From Pseudoscleropodium purum (lineage: Eukaryota > Streptophyta > Bryopsida > Hypnales > Brachytheciaceae), in contig OZ017795.1 of assembly GCA_963969395.1 (NCBI GenBank), positions 25,029,063 through 25,093,062 on the forward strand: a stretch of 64,000 bases of DNA. The letters run 5' to 3'. The position numbers were made by a program, and so were the translations under genes. Under the pieces are notes generated by a model. The model was not told where the DNA came from. It made no database searches and saw nothing but the letters and a program-made list of their open reading frames with translations. Positions 57,960-64,000 of the stretch are shown here, in pieces; within the stretch, counting starts at the first letter, position 1, and each line of letters opens with the position of its first letter.

Positions 57960-58700
57960 CCTTTGTCTTGTAACAAGTTTTGAAAAAGCCCCAAGTGGGC
58001 TCTTAGTCCTTCAGGAGTTAATGGCTAAATTTATTAAATCCTAAAGAACCGAGGCCTTTTCTTCATTAAAAAAAATATTCAAAACTATCATTTTTATTGC
58101 AAAGTGCAAAATTTTTAAAAATTTTATTTTTATTGTTTATATATTTAATAATAGAATCTTGTACTTAAATAATATGAAATTGTGTAAAATAAATTTTAGA
58201 AACTTTCACTGCATTGATTGAAAGATACTAGCATTTATAGTGAAGAAAACAATTTTTCTTGAATGTTGTCTAAATTAATTTGAAGACTTTGAAAACTTCT
58301 TAACTTCAAAATTTTACGAAATAGATTTTTAATTAATTTTTTTTTTATTATGTTGAAGAATGGAATTAAGAGACTTGTGGAGAAAAGTTAATTTACAATA
58401 TAAAATTTGATTTTCATTCTTAAGAAAATTGTTAAGTGGAAGTAGTAATGAGATAGAAGAAAAAACTAAATTTTTAATAGCTTTGAAATGGAATTGAAAC
58501 ACATTAGTTTCATCTATGAGATTGTTTTAGCAAGAAAATTAGCCCATTTAGAAATTATTTCCAAAAAATTGTAAAAATTGAGTTCATAAATAAATCTTAT
58601 GAGTTAATTTTTGAAGAAGATATTTTGTTTGCTTAAAAAATAAGATTCCCTATATTTTTTTCATCAATGATGCTAGCATGTTTGAATAGAAGCTAACTCT
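57960..58700 (+). repeat. Dispersed repeat family R1, copy 3
   Basis: Best aligned with 35.2-36.1 kb ('gaggccttttcttcatta', 'agaaactttcactgcattgattgaaagatac', 'tagctttgaaatggaattgaaaca'). Followed directly by the R2 element at 58769, the same order of R1 then R2 as at 35.2-36.86 kb. The two may therefore be parts of one larger repeat. Confidence 0.6.
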
Positions 58701-58768
58701 AGTGTGAGGGGATTGGTTTGGGTCAACCTATAGTGTATCAATTGTTATGCCAATAGCATCTAAGCGTA

Positions 58769-58988
58769 ATGCTAGAATGTTTAAATATAAATATAAGCAT
58801 ATGAGCCTTGGTATAAGTAAATACCTTACAATCATTGAAGGTACTTATATCATAAACACCTATAATATGGGTATTCATAACATAGGTAGCCTATAATCAC
58901 GAAAGGGTTTTACAATACTAACACCTATAATATAGATGTCTAGACTCATAGGCTTATGTACTCATGATTTAAGCTTCGTATACTAGCA
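58769..58988. mobile_element. MITE-like element, family R2, copy 2
   Basis: Left 'atgctag...catatgagcct', right 'actcataggct...tactagca'. Inner phrases 'caatcattgaaggtacttatat' and 'agcctataatcacgaaaggg' match copies 1 and 3. Non-coding. Confidence 0.5.
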
Positions 58989-58989
58989 C

Positions 58990-60000
58990 CTACTACTTTC
59001 TCATTGTTATTTCAAATAAAATGAATCAAAACTTTCTAGGTAGACAGAAACATATTTTATGATAATTAGAATTTAAAAAAATTATTTTGAGTTTCTACTT
59101 GTAGCACAATTTACCTTCAACAAAAAAAATAATTAAAGTTTTTGAAGCCAAATAATTTTTGGAAATTAATAAGCCACTTTGCCAAATTCAAGGACAATTT
59201 ACCATAAAGAAAATCAAAATCTTACAAAAAATACCTATACAACTTGATTCTTTATCTTTACAACAAAGTACTGTAGTGACTATAACTACGAAAAGTAATT
59301 AATTCACTATTGAAAGTTATGACTATTATTTTTTTATGTCATGAAAAGGACTATTCAACTTTCAAGATTACTTGAAGGATTACCAAAAGCTAAGAAAAAA
59401 TATTTAATAGATAATTATCAAATAACTTATTGATATAAAATAAACTCCCAAGCCAACCTTTTGAATTGTAAATAATTATTTGACAAAAATGAACCAGAGG
59501 TCTTATACTATGATAGTGTTTGAAGAACACGATTAAGGGTACAAATCAAATTACTATGTTCATTCCAAATTAAAGTAGAGTCTAGGCATTGTAAGCTTCA
59601 TTCATTGGTAATGAAAGGCAAGACGTTAAACATGTCCTTCTAAGTGTCCCAACAAGGTGAATTTTGAATTCATATTTGCAATTAAAGACCCCAAATTAGC
59701 AAAGAGAGGTGAAAAACATAGAATTAATACGACACAAAATAGGGAGCCTTTTCTTACAATTACCCCTAAGAACACAAAATTCACCTTACAAGGCCCATTT
59801 CAAAAAATGGAATCAACATCTGACAAATGAAAGAAGGCCATTTACATTACTAAAATACAAATCATGAATAAGGTGATAAAAGATGTGAAAATATATTATA
59901 TGTTGATAAGAGCATTTAGCATCTTATTATGTAAGAAATCAATAATATTACTACAAGGAATTATCAAATCCCATCCTCTACTTATTTATTTAGATTAACT
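58990..60000. other. AT-rich DNA, nothing recognised
   Basis: No open frame above ~60 codons and no terminal repeats seen. A C-rich run (CTCCCCCCCCCCTCCCCCCCC) at ~60003-60022 marks its end. Confidence 0.4.
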
Positions 60001-60079
60001 TACTCCCCCCCCCCCTCCCCCCCAATTTAAAAAAAAAAATTAAATGGGGTGGAAGATTGAATAATTTTTGTTTTCCATC

Positions 60080-60368
60080 TAGGGTTTTTTTCCAGAAATT
60101 TGTCGTCAAATTGCACCAATTTTTTTTGTCTGGCACCAAGCTTGTAAAAAAAATGGTAGTAGAAGAGCCAAAAATTGCCAAAAAACTTCAAACACATAAA
60201 AAACTTGGATGAAATTGCCTAATTGTGAATGAAAATAGAATTATGGATATATAATATGCACTAATGTCATATTTTCTATCCAATATGTGGATGAATGTTG
60301 AAATTTAGAGCACCACTGTAACATTTAGTGTTGCCACTTTGTAAAAAACGAAAAAAAAAAACACCCTG
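60080..60368. mobile_element. Relative of the 32345 hAT MITE, decayed
   Basis: The right half (60195-60368) matches 32455-32634: 'atggatgaaaataaaattatg', 'tctatccaatatgtg-atgaatgtt' and 'agcaccact-gtaacat'. The right end ACCCTG and left TAGGGTTTTTTT are consistent with mutated CAGGG termini. Flanking 8-mers do not match, so the left boundary is approximate. Confidence 0.55.
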
Positions 60369-61811
60369 GACGGAGAGGAATGCAAAGGCCATTTGCTCAG
60401 GTAATAGTGACGGAATTAGGGTCCTCTACCTTGTATTAATATTGAACTCCAGTACTGTACTTGGGACGGACTTGCAAGTTTGGCCTCTTGGGATTTTCAC
60501 GAAGCGGTACTGTTGACAACACTGTTATGATGGAATGGAATGTTATTATTATTATTAATTTTTTTTTTTCTGCAAAGCTGGTAGAATCTGTTGCCAACAT
60601 CAGTTGTACTTATTATTCTGTCCATAAAAGAATAATGACTCAGCCACAGAAGAACAAGAACTACTGCTTGTACTCACATAGAAGAGGAAGAAACACACTA
60701 GTCATGATGTTTGTATGTGGCTCAAACCGGCATTCAATATTCTCTAATAGAGTTTCATTGGCTTATAGAGCATTGACTTAGAGAGGTTTTACCTATACCA
60801 ATGAGAGGGGAAATTAACAGTACTAACTGTACTTTGAAAATTAATGTCATCACAAAATTTTAATTTTTGGAAATTGATACAATGCAACAATATTTCATCC
60901 TTCATTCATTTCAAATAGTATGACTTTAGTAAATTAGTGTCCCACACACTATTAGGACAAACTAGCATACCAAGAGCAAACTTCCATTGGTTGTGTCAAA
61001 TTTGGAATTGAATATCTTGGTTTTTCAATGTTGGAGTTACCTTCATCAAGTCTCATGATGCTCTTCAATTCCATATAAATAAATAAAAGTACATCTCATG
61101 AGAAGCTTAAAATTTGCCTTGTTGTCAAACTATTAAAAGTAATCCAAAAGTTCAATCCAATGTTAAAATTAAGTAGTTTTTTAGAAGTAAGAAACTTGTC
61201 TCCCTTGTTTTTTACAGGCCTCTTTTGGAAATTATGTAGGTCAATAATTCCGATTGTTCTCTTGGAACTATTGTGCAATTTTATGTAATTACAAAACCTC
61301 TTTTTGTCTCTTTTGCAAGGTTTAGTTGATATTAGATGCATGGGAGTTTGCCTTCATTCCATTCAAATGACTATGGATGTATTAAGGAAGTCATAGTAGC
61401 CACAAGCTTTGCAACTACAAACCTCTTTCTAAACTTGTTCAAGTTCACAGTGTATCAATAGTGCTCCCTTTTTTTGTAGAGCTTCAATAATCACTAAGTT
61501 TAGGGCTAAGGTATAATATTTAAAACCACCTAGTTATGTGTTTGATGGAAAATGGTTCATTTAATGTCTCCAAACCATTTAAAGTCTAAGGTGTATAATA
61601 GCAGTTAGTAGGAGTTGAGGCACTTATTGCTTTAAGAATGAACATTTAGAAGGAGTCTAGTGGCATGATTAATGTCCTCTATGTTTTCAACTTTGAAAAT
61701 TTATAGAATATTGTCTAAGTGTTGAAAGTAGAAGTACCTATTTTGGATAGTCCTTCTCCTCCCTCCTGTAATTGTTTCCTAGATTAACCTATTGTGAACA
61801 ACAACCAATGG
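60369..61811. other. AT-rich DNA with short open frames, no gene called
   Basis: 60370-60800 is somewhat less AT-rich, with two overlapping short plus-strand frames (60328-60516, 60461-60781) lacking any motif. The remainder shows nothing. Confidence 0.35.
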
Positions 61812-62048
61812 TACTAGTATGTGAGCCTAAGAATGCGAGCTTGTGAGCATTGAGTCTACAATATAGGAACCTATAATATAAATACCACACTCTATAGAAG
61901 GTGTATGTATCAAAAACATTTATAATATGGATATTTGTAATATATATAATATATAATCATAGACGGTTTCTATAGAATATACACCTATAACATAGGTGTA
62001 TAATATTCTAAGCTCATAGGCTCACATTCCTATGCTTACATAATAGCA
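61812..62048. mobile_element. MITE-like element, family R2, copy 3
   Basis: Begins 'actagtatgtgagcct' and ends 'aggctcacattcctatgcttacataatagca'. The middle carries repeated 'cctataatata' and 'ataatcatagacgg' phrases as in the other two copies. Non-coding. Confidence 0.55.
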
Positions 62049-62560
62049 ATCCTTAAACAACAATTGCATACAATGGTTATTGAAGAAGATTCTTGGTTTA
62101 TACCTTCTCGTCTACTCATCTCTCTTCCTTTTTGACCTAGGGAAAAGTGCCAAAGCTAACCACAATAAGTCAATGTATGAAACTAGGATAGGTCCAGGTG
62201 CAAAATCTACTTTTATATTCAATAAATTTTTTATTTTTGGTGATTATTTTTTTTTCTTTAGGTTTTCTTAATTTTGCACACACTGAACTCAGTTTCCTAT
62301 GACTTTCCCACATCATCTAGTTTGAAATGCTTAAGTTACCCAAAATAGGTACTTCTACCTTAGTTTTCTCTCAAAAAGGCTAACATTCTTAAAAAAAGAG
62401 AAATATTTTGACCACTAGTTGACTCTCCCAACTGAGGAATCACCTCCCCTCGAACCTCCCCCTACTCGTGAAGGTACATTCTTGCCTTCCAGCCATGTCC
62501 CTTGTGCGATGATAGTTTGTAAGATAGAGACATTTAATTTCTACTATTTTAAACAATATT
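62049..62560. other. AT-rich flank, nothing firm
   Basis: A 63-codon frame at 62080-62271 starts with a hydrophobic stretch resembling a signal peptide ('ILGLYLLVYSSLFLF'), but has no cysteine pattern or family motif. I do not call it. Confidence 0.3.
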
Positions 62561-62569
62561 TTGCTATTT

Positions 62570-63710
62570 ATGTTCCAGAGTTTACTATAATAAGAAATAT
62601 ATGACAAATCCGTCCGCAGCCCTCGCTTGAATGGATTTGGCGAAATGTAATAAAAAAAAAGACTCCAAATTTCCTGTACTCTTGTCCCTGCAACTGTACT
62701 CTCGTCCCCAAGGGCTGCGGGAGGTCGCGCTTTTCGCGATAGATCGCCCCCAACAAGTACGCTGCTACCGGGAGTCCAGATTCCGTAATTTTATATTTGA
62801 AATTTTGCGGGGGACGAAATTCACGAAAAGGGACGAAACTCTCGTAAGCCCCTCAGCGTGACTGTAATCTGCGCTGATCCGCCACTGGAAAGGTCGTAAG
62901 CGAGTAGTCCACGAGAAAAGATGCTATTCCAGGAAAGCAAATCCGCCGAGATTTGCTCTGCTCCCTCCCCTCTCTCATCAGTCGGAGTTCGCTACTCCAT
63001 CTGCGCGGCCTTTTCAGCAAATTCCGGCGGTGTCGACTTCAGCGGGACGCAGTAGAGATCCGGTCATACCGAACTGGATCTCCACTACGCTTGCAAACTC
63101 CGCCACCACAGCCGCAGTCTGCACTTGGGTGCACGTGGGCTTGACTCTGGGAACAATTGAACCATGATTCGCACTGGTCGTGAGTTTCCGCAGCTGGAGT
63201 GGCTGGGAAGAGAGTGATGACGGTGCTGCTCAGGGGGGTGGGGGTGGGGGTGGGGTGGGGTGGTCAAGTGAAGCTCAACAGGGTTGGCTCTGCTTTGGCT
63301 GGAGTTTGGTTGGATGGCTTCTTCGGTTGCTGTTCTTGGTGGAGTTTGGTGGAGGGGTAGTTCTTGGGTTGCTGTTTCTTACTGTATGTGGAGTTAGCTA
63401 GCTAGCGAGAAGGCACTGCGATGCTGTCCAGATTTTGTCCTGACAAAATTGGAGGAAGTGAATTGGCAAGTGGAGTGATTCACAGTTCAGGAGAATTTCA
63501 ATCTCTCGGACGTGGTTCGTGACTGTAGGAAGGGATGACTGCAGGGATGGAAGCTTAGAATGAGTTCGTGAATTAGATCCATGTTTATTACGCGCTTGGG
63601 TGTCAGGGTGGAAACGTAATGTTGCTTTTAGGTCTGTAACGGAAGGACGTGGTGGAATCCGAATCCAGTAATATGGACCCACCCGATTTCGTCCCTCACG
63701 AGTTGAGTTC
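62570..63710. other. Gene-like less AT-rich flank at the right edge, no product assigned
   Basis: Composition rises to near-balanced GC with CpG-containing stretches, unlike the AT-rich spacer. It holds an inverted pair around 63057-63083 ('agatccggtcat-ccgaactggatct'), a G-rich simple repeat at 63230-63262 ((G)n-T units) and short frames on both strands without motifs. This is probably the promoter or untranslated region of a gene partly outside the window. Confidence 0.35.
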
Positions 63711-63711
63711 C

Positions 63712-63906
63712 TTACAGTTGACGGCTGGCGGGAGGGATCAACATGGTTTCGAGCTTTGCGTTCTCCGACTGTAGAACGCAACGATGGTTTGTGGCAACGA
63801 AGGCTACAAGAAGTTTGAGGAACTCTTTGGAAGGGCTGAATTGAAGCTCCTGAAGAACGTCTGTGTCTGCAGCAGCTGCAATGTCCTTTTCTGAGCAATC
63901 TTGCAT
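63712..63906 (-). CDS. Possible first coding exon of a minus-strand gene, product unknown
   Basis: ATG at 63906 opens 64 codons of balanced composition (an Ala/Asp-rich start, then 'FLKLLVAFVATNHRCVL' and 'ENAKLETML'). The end coincides with a consensus 5' splice site, CT|GTAAGG, at ~63715, which would join an exon to the left. I could not find a convincing second exon. A competing frame (63898-63398, 166 codons) is Arg/Ser/Pro rich and looks like a shadow. Confidence 0.25.
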   Translation of the reverse strand: MQDCSEKDIAAAADTDVLQELQFSPSKEFLKLLVAFVATNHRCVLQSENAKLETMLIPPASRQL

Positions 63907-64000
63907 GGCGGCCTGACTGGGATTTTAGGGCGTCATCTGTGATTCTTTAGACGCAGTTTGGAATTGACTTTAATTTGCTGCGGTGAAATTGTTTGAGGAT

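Noticed and set aside
60080..60368. Full hAT MITE with target duplication
   Set aside because: It is clearly related to 32345-32634, but flanking 8-mers do not match and the left end is mutated, so it is listed only as a decayed relative.
1..64000. CRISPR array, bacterial operon or prophage
   Set aside because: Introns, plant gene families and plant transposons show eukaryotic nuclear DNA. No regular repeat-spacer pattern is present.

Overview
This window is nuclear DNA from a plant. It contains a complete 15-exon plant-type anoctamin gene, two SAUR-type auxin-response sequences, a Ty3/gypsy retroelement, CACTA-type and hAT-type DNA elements, and very AT-rich intergenic DNA. Introns of the one intact gene are short (88-502 bp). 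I cannot fix the species; a bryophyte, lycophyte or other non-flowering lineage would fit, but that is a guess.

Layout. 1-13.9 kb: AT-rich repeats, including two minisatellite-like blocks (6.1-7.3 and 11.3-11.5 kb) and degenerate ~150-bp AT-rich arrays. 14-20 kb: decayed coding remnants, a possible tRNA-derived SINE, two short hAT-like MITEs (17651-17929, 18426-18665) and a CACTA-type MITE (19468-19688). 20.3-30.8 kb: a probable CACTA element split by an old Ty3/gypsy element (20466-26813), which itself carries a 192-bp CACTA-type MITE. 31-34.3 kb: a 290-bp hAT MITE and a tandem pair of damaged SAUR copies. 35-37 kb: dispersed repeats and microsatellites.

37029-48779 is the most unusual part. 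It is an 11,751-bp element that starts CAGGGTTGAC and ends GTCAACCCTG, and is flanked by an 8-bp duplication (ctttggag / ctatggag, 7 of 8). Its ends match those of the two small MITEs near 18 kb. It carries three damaged genes: a long minus-strand gene with a Cys/His N-terminal domain, a coiled coil and a RING-H2 finger; a plus-strand gene with a related N-terminal domain and a Tyr/Gly/Ser-rich tail; and a plus-strand protein-kinase-like gene with HNDLSPDN and DWG motifs. GC-rich blocks dense in CGGACG/CGTCCG lie at both ends and upstream of each gene. I recognise no transposase. I read it as a cargo-carrying hAT-like transposon, with the two MITEs as deletion derivatives.

48.8-64 kb: AT-rich spacer, a 144-bp palindrome (51189-51332), the intact anoctamin gene (56713 to 52025, minus strand, 669 codons), further dispersed repeats, and from about 62.6 kb a less AT-rich stretch that looks like the flank of a gene beyond the window. 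The anoctamin gene is the only gene here that reads as intact; almost everything else is mobile DNA or its debris.
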